Positions 46,828-56,701 of a stretch of DNA of 64,000 nt are shown in pieces; the first letter of the stretch is position 1, and the number at the start of each line of letters is the position of its first letter. The translations under genes were made by a program, and so were the position numbers. Below the pieces are notes generated by a model. The model searched no databases. It saw nothing but the letters and a program-made list of their open reading frames with translations, and was not told the origin of the DNA. Source of the DNA: Astropecten irregularis (taxonomy: Eukaryota > Echinodermata > Asteroidea > Paxillosida > Astropectinidae); the NCBI GenBank assembly GCA_963971285.1, contig OZ020251.1, positions 2,666,001 to 2,730,000 on the forward strand. The letters run 5' to 3'.

Positions 46828-47183
46828 TTAAAGGTCGTATCATACTTTTGTAAGACACCAAAACAGAAAATTTCACAGATTTTACCTATAACTTACAGGG
46901 TATGAAGATGGTGGTGGTAGAAACATATCGTTACAATTTTTCCGCCTGAAATGGTGTATTTATCCAGAAGTTAGTACAACGACCGAAAATCTTTTTTTTT
47001 TTAAGATCAAAAATAAAAGAGAAATGACTTAAGAAATACTGTGTATGTTTTTCACTGTTTTCTCACAAAGTGGGCACCGTATGGGACTGAAATTTTCACA
47101 GATGACTCTTACTGTATCTGTCTTGATATTGTTGACTATGAATCTGTATATCTTTCATAAAAACAGTATGATATTACCTTTAA
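46828..47183 (+). mobile_element. Family D TTAA-bounded MITE
   Basis: The ends are TTAAAGGTCGTATCATACTT and GTATGATATTACCTTTAA. The central palindrome has decayed into a T-run. The order of internal blocks follows the family. Confidence 0.85.
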
Positions 47184-47391
47184 GCATGCCGCACAGGTTC
47201 ACGAATGAACGTTGGCGTAAGCACTTGGCTCTCGTGTGCAGCAGGCTGTACATCCCAGCCCAAACCCTCTCGAAACAAATTCCACCTTAGTGCCAAACGA
47301 AATAATCATGAAACACCGCGTAAATGACTCGTCACTGGTGTTTTGGAGTCCATAGTTTTGCATGCAGAACATCAATGATTTCTTGTTGATA

Positions 47392-47660
47392 TAGGGCCCT
47401 TATCCAAACCTCGGCTCCGGCTCCGGCTCCGGCTCCGGTTCCGGCTCCAGCTCCAACTTGTGAAACCATATTCAAATAACGGGTATCAAAATAAGGGCTT
47501 GTGGCTATGTTTGGAAGTAGATACTCCATTTTGAACAAGAAAACAGAGCTTCAGCTTTAAAGAAAAGCCACAACCTATATTAGAGCTGGAGCCGGAGCCT
47601 GAGACGGAGCCTGAGCCGGAGCCTGAGCCGGAGCCTGAGCCGAGGTTTGGAAAAGGGCCT
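47392..47660. mobile_element. Family E element with hexamer-repeat inverted ends (copy C)
   Basis: AGGGCCCTTATCCAAACCTC followed by GGCTCCGGCTCCGGCTCCGG is mirrored by GAGCCGGAGCCTGAGCC and GAGGTTTGGAAAAGGGCCT. The interior again holds AACGGGTATCAAAATAAGGG and AAAGCCACAACCTATATTAG. Confidence 0.78.
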
Positions 47661-49084
47661 ATAGTCTGTATAGAAGCTGTCGGGATGTTATGAGTTCTGT
47701 CGGTTTCTCATCTTTGCACCGCCTCTACATTGCTCTTTCAAGAACGAAAGCCCATTTTCTGCTTGAGGCGGTTTATTCAGTCCGCATTCCAGTTGTGAAG
47801 TTAAATGCTCTCTTAATTCAGATTGTCCACTTAATTCAGAAATTTGCAAAGAGTATGATCTGAAGATCGGAGAGGCTTTCACTCATTTCCCTAATTTCAG
47901 CCGTCGGCACTTAACGAGTGTGATTATCTGCTCAGTGGTATTATTTTTACTCGGTGAAGATCTCCTTCGATCATTTCGACTTGAAGATCATTCTTCTAAG
48001 ATAGGAATGGAATCCCTTATCTTATCTTTAGCCCCACTAAGCATGAAAGTATAAGGACTAGACGTTTTCGAGTGTATATCACTTTAAGTTCAAGAAGGGC
48101 AAGTCCGCGCGCTCTGCACAGCAGTCAATCCTGTTGAAATTCGAGTTAAAATTCATAGCCTATTGAATGTAACTCATTCTTTAAAGTCATGTTTCCAGTT
48201 TCTTTCAGCGGGGGTGGAATTTCACTTAATATTGGATAAAGGAAGACATACATAGATTTTTTTCTTGAGTGGTTTTTAGACTCGGAATTTAAGGTGTGAA
48301 AATTCATTCGAATAATCTCATCTTGCTTGCTGAGCAGGTTCTAGATATGTTTATTCATTTCCCATCTCTGTGGTCTTCAATTTTTCTCATCCTCAAGAAA
48401 ATTCTTTGCAGGTATGGTGCTGCCATCGTACCATGCAAGACCTTACCCAATTGACGTCACAACTTACTGGATTACACGTTCCGCGCCTAATCTAAGTAGT
48501 AACATCCTTTTATCTTTGATCAGTTTTTCTATGTGTGCTGAATTTACCCCATACTTAGAGAAAACCCGTGCTAGGATTCACCCCTAGCTGGGCCATGTGA
48601 TACAATTACCAAACGCTGTATGTCCTATCCACCCTAGGGGAAGTGTATCATACTGTCGTGTTGTGATTATTTACGGCAGGGTATGTTACCTGGGCGAGGA
48701 ACAAAAAATAGACAATGCTCAAATTGCTCCAACTGAGAAATCCGAACCCGGGACATTTTGTATCAAATTTATGTGAGGGCTTTATATAAATCTGGCGCAT
48801 TTTTTGCGTGCATTGACTAAACAGACCTTTCTCAATACTTTCTTAGTTTCCAAATTTATGTGATGCTTTAAATAAACCTAGCGCATTTCTATTTACCAGG
48901 GTTCATTGCATTAACAGAAATTTCTATAACCACTTTCCTCGACTATGATAATTGCTGTATGATAATTGTTGTCTATATAGGCATTTTATAATAGTGAACT
49001 TCAAAACCATTCATTAACGTGTAGTAACATAGTGCAATAAGTCCGTATAATCACTTTTGCTACTTAGTAAACTGATAAACTATA
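47661..49084. other. Intergenic DNA
   Basis: Nothing recognised except a weak duplication: CAAATTTATGTGAGGGCTTT at about 48,765 resembles CAAATTTATGTGATGCTTTA at about 48,852. Confidence 0.45.
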
Positions 49085-49540
49085 TTGTTGGAGTTAGGAT
49101 GGCGTACTAGCCTTCGATACAGATCCTGCTACGCGTCATGCCCTCCTAACTCTGAGCATTTAGCCTTTGTGAAAGATCCTGCTGGGATAACAACGACAGG
49201 CCCTCCTAACTCTGAGCATTTAGCCTTTGTGAAAGATCCTGCTAGGATTGAAATGTCACGCCCTCCTAACTCTGATCATTTAGCCTTTGTGAAAGATCCT
49301 GCTAGGATCGAAACGCGTCAGGCCCTCCTAACTCTGACCATTTAGCCTTTGTGAAAGATACTGCTAGAATCCAAACATCAGGCCCTCCTAACTCTGAGCA
49401 TTTAACCTTTGTGAAAGATCCTGCTATGATCGAAACGCGTCAGGCCCTCCTGACCATTTAGCCTTTGAGAAAGATCCTGCTAGGATCGAAACGAGTCAGG
49501 CCCTCATAACACTGAGCATTTAGCCTTTGATAAAGCATTT
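49085..49540 (+). repeat. Tandem array of about seven hairpin-GAAACG units (period 60-62 bp)
   Basis: Each unit reads CATTTAGCCTTTGTGAAA, then the hairpin GATCCTGCTAGGATC, then GAAACG and GTCAGGCCCTCCTAACTC. Spacing is 60 bp in most units and 62 in one; one unit is shortened. An inverted remnant opens the array at 49,085. The 60-bp period keeps a frame open for 86 codons (unit PPNSEHLAFVKDPARIE). I regard that as a by-product of the period. Confidence 0.85.
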
Positions 49541-50166
49541 TATAACATTTTATAAATTTGAGGTCATTATTTTGGCTGATCAGCAGTTTGCAGCAGTTCT
49601 TTTCTTCAATTAATCTATATTGTTATTGGACTGACCTCGGTCGGCTCAGGCCAATACAGGACAGCCTCGCTAATCGGTTGTCGTATTTGTTTTGATATAC
49701 GTCACTCTGTTTATTTTAACAGTGTTTCTAATTTCATTCCAAAGCTGTTTAGTGGCATGTTTTTGTCGAAAAACAAACAATTGTTTCAGAAGCAGAATCC
49801 GCTCAGCAAACAGAGCCTCCTGGCCTTTTGACGCAAAACAATTCCTACTTTATAGCAAATTTGCACAATTATTTGTTTAAAACGGGCCATCAACAGTCGT
49901 CTTTACATAACCTACACAAGCGGTGAAGCAGACGTTTGCTTAGGCTTGTGCGTAATGTTTGAACACGGTGTACACGCCTGGCTGTGGCCGTTTTCCATCA
50001 GGGAAAATTAATCCTGTGTTCTACATCTGCCCGTCAATTGGATCTAGGGCCGCCTCCAGCAACACTGAAGGAATTTAGAAGCCAGATAATGTTCCGGTTT
50101 CACAGCCTTTTGGGATGCGGAGCTCTAGACTTGTCCGACTTGTTGAGATTCTGAGATCTTGATTCT

Positions 50167-50510
50167 AGGATGTCGTCATCCCGTGATAAATTATCACAGG
50201 ATGTCGGGATCTTTATTTTTAGGATGTCGTCATACCGTGACAAATTATCTCATGATGTCGTCATCCCGTGATAAATTATTTCAAGATGTTGACATCTTTA
50301 TTTTAGGATGTCGTCATCCCGTGACAAATTATTTCAAGATGTCGACATCTTCATTTTAGGATGTCGTCATCCCGTGACAAATTATCTCATAATGTCATCA
50401 TCCCGTGATACATTATCTCAGGATGTCGACATCTTGCTGTTATGTCGTCATCCCATGGTAAATTATCTCGGAATGTCGAAATCTTGGTTTGAGAATGTCA
50501 TTATCTCGTC
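50167..50510 (+). repeat. Compound minisatellite of two alternating units (31 bp and 22 bp)
   Basis: Unit A begins AGGATGTCGTCATCCCGTGA and continues to AAATTATCTC. Unit B begins AGATGTCGACATCTT and ends in TATTTT or similar. The order read from the sequence is A B A A B A B A A B A B and a last partial A. Both units share the ATGTCG.CAT core, which is self-complementary in B. Confidence 0.85.
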
Positions 50511-52290
50511 TTCATGTTGCCCATGATATGTCTTCTCGGATGGCAAGTCGGATAGCACCTATGGAGCTCCGTATTCTGAAAACAAAATGTGAGCTTATGA
50601 GCTAATAAATTATACCTAGTGTATGTAAGAACTGTCATCTCAAAAGATACAATAAGTCTAGACGACATGCACATTTTGGGGGTACTGTTATCACTTTTAA
50701 CAATAGAGGCTGGACATGGAGACCATACATGACACCTATGGTTGCCGTCTTCCCGTGTCTTTTGTTTACGACTGAACCTGTCTATTGAGACAATTTCAAT
50801 AGATTTCAGCTTAACAATGGTATACACCATCTGGCCCCTGTTTGCCCCTATTATGATGGTGACGCTTGGCTGTTACACAGGAAGTGCAGAAGTATACATG
50901 CAAATGTTCAAACCAGACAAGCAAGGCACGGAATGATCTAGAACAAAAAGCCTTTTCTCTCTAATACGTCTTTTTGTTTGGCAAAAAGATGTAGCTTGAG
51001 TGGGCGTTAACCCTTTCGAGCATAACAACGCCCACTGGGTGAGCGTTCACCAGACAAAAAAAGAAGAAGAAAGTCTTAAATTATTGAAGTTTCGTAGGTT
51101 AAAGAGACAAAACACATCACATAGGTCCGACACATCGCTGGGTAGTTCTTTGTCAGCTCATTTCATGGACAGTAACATCGATATTTTCAGTTGGATGGCT
51201 TTGTGCTTTGGTCGATATTTTTCTTAATCTAGTTTAGCAATCTTTCTCCATCCAAAATGATGACGTTTATTTTGTTGGGCTTCACATATTTCACAAAAAC
51301 AAACAGAGTAAAACGCCAGAATCTGTCAACATACACCTGTTTATTGACATTGTCCTTGCGAGATCTCGTCAAACCTCGTTATTATTCGCTGACAAGATGG
51401 GAGCTTGTGTATAGCGGCCTTTTACCAAGTCCCTCCTGACTTGTCTATTTTGTCTGGTGGGCGTTACCTCGTCATTTCCTCACTGACGAGTGACGACTAC
51501 GGTCTATTTTCAGAATCTGTTTACATCCCAAACGAGATTATTATCAAGTTGCGCTGTATGTAAAACATGACTTAAATTTGCCAACGGGCCTTCAAGTTCA
51601 GGAGATTTGCATAAAGTACAGTGTCAATGTTGGCTTGTCCTTTTGCAGATGGGTAATTGAACATGCAGATAATGTTGGTGACAATGCTTGATCCAGAGGT
51701 GTATTCAATCACGCAATGGTTTGGAGACTTACCCCATGTATGTTTAACGACTTAAATCTAATCAAACCTTTCCAGCCGCTTCACTGTGGAGAGTGCATAG
51801 CCCCGATGTATAGTCCCGTTACGTGGAAGTACACGTGGTGAACTGGGCGGAATAACTGAAGTTTTCCTGGAATGAAATATTTCCATAAACCACGTTAGGC
51901 TGTAATTTGATATTCCGTGTGCACTTTTTGCCCACGTCGCCAGTGCACATAGACATTGTGTATTAATTACCATTCACAATGACATGATGTAATAATGATA
52001 ATAACTACAAAGGCGTTATAATCAGTTAGATATTGCAGCTATTTTGTAAAAGTAAATTCCCCTCTACAAAATTTTTGTCAAATTTTGAAAGAGCTTGGTG
52101 TTCCTTTTCGTCCAAACGATGACTTGGTTTTTCAATTGTGAAAGGAGAGGCGCCGGCGCGCTGGCAAATTGTATAAAATTTGCACTTTTCTGATGACTCT
52201 GGTTATAAAAAGACACCCACACCACTTCATTTTGCATTAAAAGCAAACTAACAAACAAACAAACAAATACCCATTCCTTTTAAGGAGGGG

Positions 52291-52360
52291 GCTTAGAGTT
52301 AGGAGAATTTAACGTTTCGATCATCGCACTAATCTTTCTCAAATGCTTATTGCTAAAAGG
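52291..52360 (-). repeat. Single hairpin-GAAACG unit
   Basis: The minus strand reads GAGAAAGATTAGTGCGATG then ATCGAAACGTTAAATTCTCC and TAACTC. The hairpin has decayed to GAT..ATC. Confidence 0.6.
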
Positions 52361-52402
52361 ACAAGAACACGCAAAGATATACATAAGCGTATGGAAAATA
52401 AA

Positions 52403-52614
52403 TGGGGCAAATTTCATGGCCCTGCTTAGCACTAATTTTAGCATGACATTTCTGTCTTAATAAAACTGGGTTAACAACCAAATATCCATGTGTTGTGTAT
52501 CGCTTGTGATTCTTCTTTGGCTGTTGGTCACTGACCATGAACATCAAATGAAATTTTTAACGGTGGTTTGTTTTATTGGCAAGACATTTTGAAATGTCAT
52601 GAAATTGGCTCCTG
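52403..52614 (-). mobile_element. Family C MITE inserted in a hairpin-GAAACG repeat
   Basis: ATGGGGCAAATTTCATGGCC and TCATGAAATTGGCTCCTG are the ends. Flanking DNA on both sides (GGACAAGAACACGCAAAG and GTGGCCAGGGAAACAG) resembles the repeat at 36,905-37,090, so this copy seems to have landed in that element. Confidence 0.75.
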
Positions 52615-54250
52615 AACAAAAATGAATACAGATGTGGCCAGGGAAACAGTGAAAGCATGTAACAAGGCTGGGAACACACAAACTCACTCACCAGCATTTT
52701 AAATGTTGAATGGTACATTATTTGGATTGATGAACAGTATTCAGCAGTTCATTAGCCTACTTGCATTCATGTTTATGCCATGAAGACTGAATGTACTTTC
52801 GTTTGATGGAGAAAAACCGGCACTGTTCGAGCTCACATTTAATACGAGGGCGCATTTGTCTTTGCTTTTGGTATTTCCCAAATTATTAATATTTAATCAG
52901 ACAACTAATTATCTCTTTGTAAGTAACGCCATTGCGTTGAAAAGACAGCATATGATTAATGGCTTCGTGGTGTGGGGAGGAAAAGCGAGGGAGAAACGGA
53001 TTGTTGGGGTTTGGCGTAAACATTTACCGTTGTCATGGCAAAGCCTGTTCACAAGGGAACAATCATTGTCCATATGGGCCGTACTGGGTGTATAAATAAA
53101 CTCATTGGATCTTTTGAAGGACAGCCGAGCTGTTACCTCAAAAAGGGGGTTGGGCAGGAGTTGGTGAGGTTGATGATGAATATTTCGTTTCCTCTGTAGA
53201 CAAGGGAGCCATTCCTGTTTTCAATTACATGGAGCACTTTACCAAGCTCACTCATACATGTCAAGGATAACTATTTCAGTCCATTATTTTGTAAGTGGAT
53301 AAAAATTTAAATACGTAAAAAGGAAAATTGATATGTCATATTCGACAGAATTATAATCTTTTCAATGCACGCTTAATCCTACCACTGGCTAGAATTTTTT
53401 TTATGGAGTCGCTTGAGAACAAAAATGCTTTACAAATCTTTACTAAGCTAAACAAAAAAACTCAAGGAAGAATCAGAAGCGATGTACATCACATGGAACA
53501 GTATCGTGTTGCGAATGGGTCGCTGAGCAGCAGGCTCATTACTGTATCTCACAATGGCGCCAGGTTTTGTCTGGGATCTGCAGTTCCCTGCTCACAAACT
53601 CACAAATAATTGATCAAGTAGAACCATAAAAGTGCATTAGATGATTCGCAAAGAATGTGACATCGTAGCCGTGGGCTTATGTGGAGATTAAGACAGGTGC
53701 TCACGCGTACATCAGTATGAATTGATGTGACAATTCCAAAAGAATTGAAATTGTTTCGAAGTGAAAGTATTTTTGACAAAAAAATACATTTTCCTTGAAA
53801 TGTTCATCTCCTTTCATAACCGTTTTGAATGGAAAGGTCATAGTATTATTTCTTTCTGACAATATGTTATTTGAAAACTTAACTTTGTACTGCCTGAAAC
53901 ATTCCAAAGTTCAGGAACTAATAGGCCTATAAGTAAAGCTATGGAGAGATTTTCTAACTGTTGTTTGTTTTTTTCTGTCGTAGTTTTTTTTTTATAAATT
54001 ACGTCAAATTTTATTTTCAAAGACAATACACCAGTGTACATTTCAGAGAAATTACACGCAGTGCTTTATGTTGTAATTTACTTACATCGCTGGTCCTACG
54101 AGTTGATAGTTTTATGGTCTTGAAATCATTGTCAGAATCGTAAGAAAGGCCCTAGCCATTTTCATTAGCCAGCAGTCTTACATTATGAAAGTGTTTATTA
54201 TTGTACACGACGTAAATTTGTTGTTACATCCATATGGCTCATAGGGTTAT

Positions 54251-55005
54251 TAAAATAGAATAGAATGGAATACTTTATTATCCCATTTGGGAAACTCGGT
54301 GGTCTTTTACAGCATTAAAACAATCATTAAAAACATACATGTACAATAATTAAACCCCTCAGATAAATAACACATTATTTAAAAACGACACACAGGCATA
54401 TAAAAACGAGTACCACAAATAAACTGAATAAAAAAGCACAGACTAAGATAAAAAACGGTGACAGTGAAATTCTGGCAGGGCAATACAGCAGAGGACATTA
54501 TTGATTTGATTTTATTGCACATATTAGACATAAATAACACATCCAATGATTCCTGCTGGTTGCCAATAATTCTACTTGCCTGTCGAACTATTTTGCCCAG
54601 GATTGTTTTGTCTCGTGATTCCATGTTACCAAATACACAAACCAAACAAAAAGAAAGAATACTCTGTAAAATCGATTTATAAAACATTTGTAAAATTGTC
54701 TTATCCACATTAAAAGAATTGAGTTTCCGCAGGAAAAAAAGACGTTTCTGTAATTTGCCAAATTTGACTTTAGCACATGTGTCGAATTTCAATTGATTGT
54801 CAATCTCAACTCCCAGGTACTTGTAAACAGGTACTTGTTCAACCTGTACACCCTTGACATAAAGTGGGGGAATAAACGTTTTCTTTTTCCTAAAATCGAT
54901 GACCATTTCCTTTGTTTTTTTGGCATTGATATCTAAATAATTCTCGTCACACCACTGGATGAAACGGGACACTTCGTTAATATAGCCGTTCATTGCCATT
55001 ACATG
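54251..55005 (-). mobile_element. 5'-truncated non-LTR retrotransposon (Rex1/L2-like, CR1 group), RT thumb and 3' tail
   Basis: An open frame of 206 codons (54,999 down to 54,379) carries the post-catalytic part of a LINE reverse transcriptase. WCDENYLDIN lies at residues 16-25, KKTKEMVIDFR at 27-37 and YKYLGVEIDN at 59-68. These are landmarks of the Rex1/L2/CR1 lineage that follow the FADD active site, which is missing. An in-frame stop lies just upstream, so the copy is truncated at about 55,005. After about residue 170 the frame leaves family similarity, indicating a frameshift or deletion. The 3' end carries an A+T-rich tail with ATTCT-type pentamers (54,253-54,272 on the + strand reads as AGAAT units), as in Rex1/L2 tails. 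The copy is inactive and lies about 1 kb upstream of the cyclase gene. Confidence 0.85.
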
Positions 55006-55089
55006 GGTTATCTTCCTGTTATAGAAATAACATCAATAGCTAACGTTTCCTTCATGCATGCACTCATTGAATTGATGTATTTTGTTGGT

Positions 55090-56013
55090 TCTCTTTGCAG
55101 AAATCTACGGAAAACCCCAGTCACGGCCGGTGCTTCACTCGACGCAACGAGCGTAGTGAGTCCATAGAGTCTGCTGCTCTCGACCGTATTGCCTGGAGTG
55201 TGTGTACACATCGTTTTTTATTCCCGCGACTGTTCCGAATCTTCTGTCAACTTCCGACAGAATCCTCTCTGGGGACTGACCTGGAAACGCTTGATCTGTC
55301 ATCTTGAGTCCCGGAGGGATGTTCAAGACGTCCTCCACGCCAATCACAAGGTTTCCCCGTTCAATCGTGTGATTCACCAACGACGCAGCTCCGTTCGCTT
55401 ATCGCCTTCTCATTGGCAGACCTTTGACATGTGACTGGCGCGCGCACGCAGGCGCACACATCAGCCAGATTCCCTGGGATAGCTCTGCGTGATCACGGCT
55501 TCACAACGTTCATCCTCCACACACACACAGCGAGCAAGGAACGTGGACTGTGGAGATCAAACCGCTGCTCATCAATCCGCAGTTACAATCACACACACAA
55601 TCTATTCCGTGGTGATTGTTGTACAGACTCTCGTGCGAAATTTCTACTTGGTCGTCCACGGTGATTGTGAGGTGCTCACTCGGGATGCCCGTGTGTAGTT
55701 AACCGCTTTCCCCACAACACAGCAGCCCACGCAGGAAGTGTCAAGTTTGTTTAGAAAAACCTTACCGATGATGCGTTTCCTCCTGCAACTAATAACTCAT
55801 GCATTATTTCCTCGGTGAGTTATTTTGAGGATGATCTCGTTAATCCATTACCAAGCTCTGCCCGAAGGCGACACCTATTCACATTCGACTTGTCTACTGG
55901 CTTCTGCAAGATGATGAAATAATTTACCTCGTCTTTAGATCAGAAGGCTAGGAGGTTTCGCACGTTTTCGGGTTGCGTTTTTTTAACAACGCAAACGTTT
56001 TTTAGACGCAAAG
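55090..56013 (+). other. 5' flank and possible 5' UTR of the guanylate cyclase gene
   Basis: This stretch separates a truncated LINE from the start codon. The part at about 55,095-55,740 is visibly richer in CpG than the surrounding DNA and contains none of the window's repeat families, as expected of a promoter or 5' UTR. A pyrimidine-rich run ends in TTTTTTAG at 56,005, eight bases before the ATG. It could be a 3' splice site for a 5' non-coding exon. Short ORFs here have no recognisable domain. There is no TATA box I would trust. Confidence 0.35.
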
Positions 56014-56695
56014 ATGTACGGATTATTGATTGAGAACACCATTGAGGTGATTAAGAACCGTTATGGCGAGGAAGCATGGCTCGCCATCCGAGAGAAATCT
56101 CGAATCCACGAGTACACCTACGTGACCCATAGGATGTACAGCGAGAGGATCATCCCCCGCCTAGCCCAGGCGGTTAGCGAATACACCGGCTGCACCACGG
56201 AGGAATTCATGGACATCAGCGGCAACATCTTCGTGGAGTTCCTCAGCAAGTACGGGTACGACAAGATGTTGCGAGTGCTCGGCCGGAGCATGAGGGACTT
56301 CTTGAATGGACTGGATAACCTCCACGAGTACCTGCGCTTCAGCTACCCTAAGATGAAGCCGCCAAGTTTCTTCTGCACCGACGAGAGCCGAGAAGGATTG
56401 ACGCTACACTACCGGTCACGGAGACCGGGTTATCTCCACTATGTCAAAGGCCAGATCCGGGCCGTTGGTAATCTCTTCTACAATCTGGATGTCAGCGTCA
56501 AGGTGCTGTCCGAACTCACACGAGGGGACACGACCTACGTGAAATTCAGACTAGAATTTGATAATAAGGAATACCAAGAGAATAAAGACAGTATAGCGTC
56601 CCTGGAGGACACGCTGGCCGTTAAGGCGTCACTCTTCTTTGACTTGTTCCCGTTCCACATCATGTTTGACCACGAGATGACGATCAAAAGCATTG
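56014..56695 (+). CDS. Gyc88E-like: Atypical soluble guanylate cyclase (Gyc88E-like), first coding exon: H-NOX domain
   Basis: This exon encodes the N-terminal 227 residues of a cytosolic haem-dependent guanylate cyclase, which makes cGMP from GTP when gas binds the haem. Residues 1 to about 180 form the H-NOX (HNOB) domain, starting MYGLLIENTIEVIK. His104 in DNLHEYL aligns with the proximal haem ligand (His105 of mammalian beta-1). Tyr133, Ser135 and Arg137 in YRSRR form the YxSxR haem-propionate motif. GYDKMLRVLGR (81-91) and RDFLNGLDNLHEYL (94-107) are highly conserved. From about residue 205 the H-NOX-associated PAS-like domain begins (FPFHIMFDHE). The run RDFLNGLDNLHEYL and the start MYGLL match the Drosophila Gyc-88E / nematode GCY-31/33 class better than beta-1. 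Known members of that class are oxygen-regulated; that this one is remains inference. The cyclase domain lies beyond the window. An in-frame run-on past the donor adds only nine residues before a stop. Confidence 0.93.
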
Positions 56696-56701
56696 GTGAG
56701 T
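56696..56701 (+). other. Splice donor of the guanylate cyclase first coding exon
   Basis: The sequence reads AGCATTG then GTGAGT, a near-perfect donor. It follows the conserved start of the H-NOX-associated domain and splits a Gly codon after its first base (phase 1). Reading on through the donor gives a stop after EYNFLNIL, which has no family resemblance. Confidence 0.85.

Larger units (their letters stand above)
50511..54250. other. Intergenic DNA between mapped repeats
   Basis: Only the unit at 52,291 and the C copy at 52,403 are recognised, plus an (AAAC)n run at about 52,243-52,265. No gene seen. Confidence 0.5.

Noticed and set aside
49085-49345. ORF with repeated PPNSEHLAFVKDPARIE
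   Set aside because: The 60-bp satellite period is a multiple of three, so an open frame is expected; it is lost at the first 62-bp unit.
50167-50510. CRISPR-like array of repeats and spacers
   Set aside because: The genome is eukaryotic and the intervening units are themselves repeated, so there are no unique spacers.
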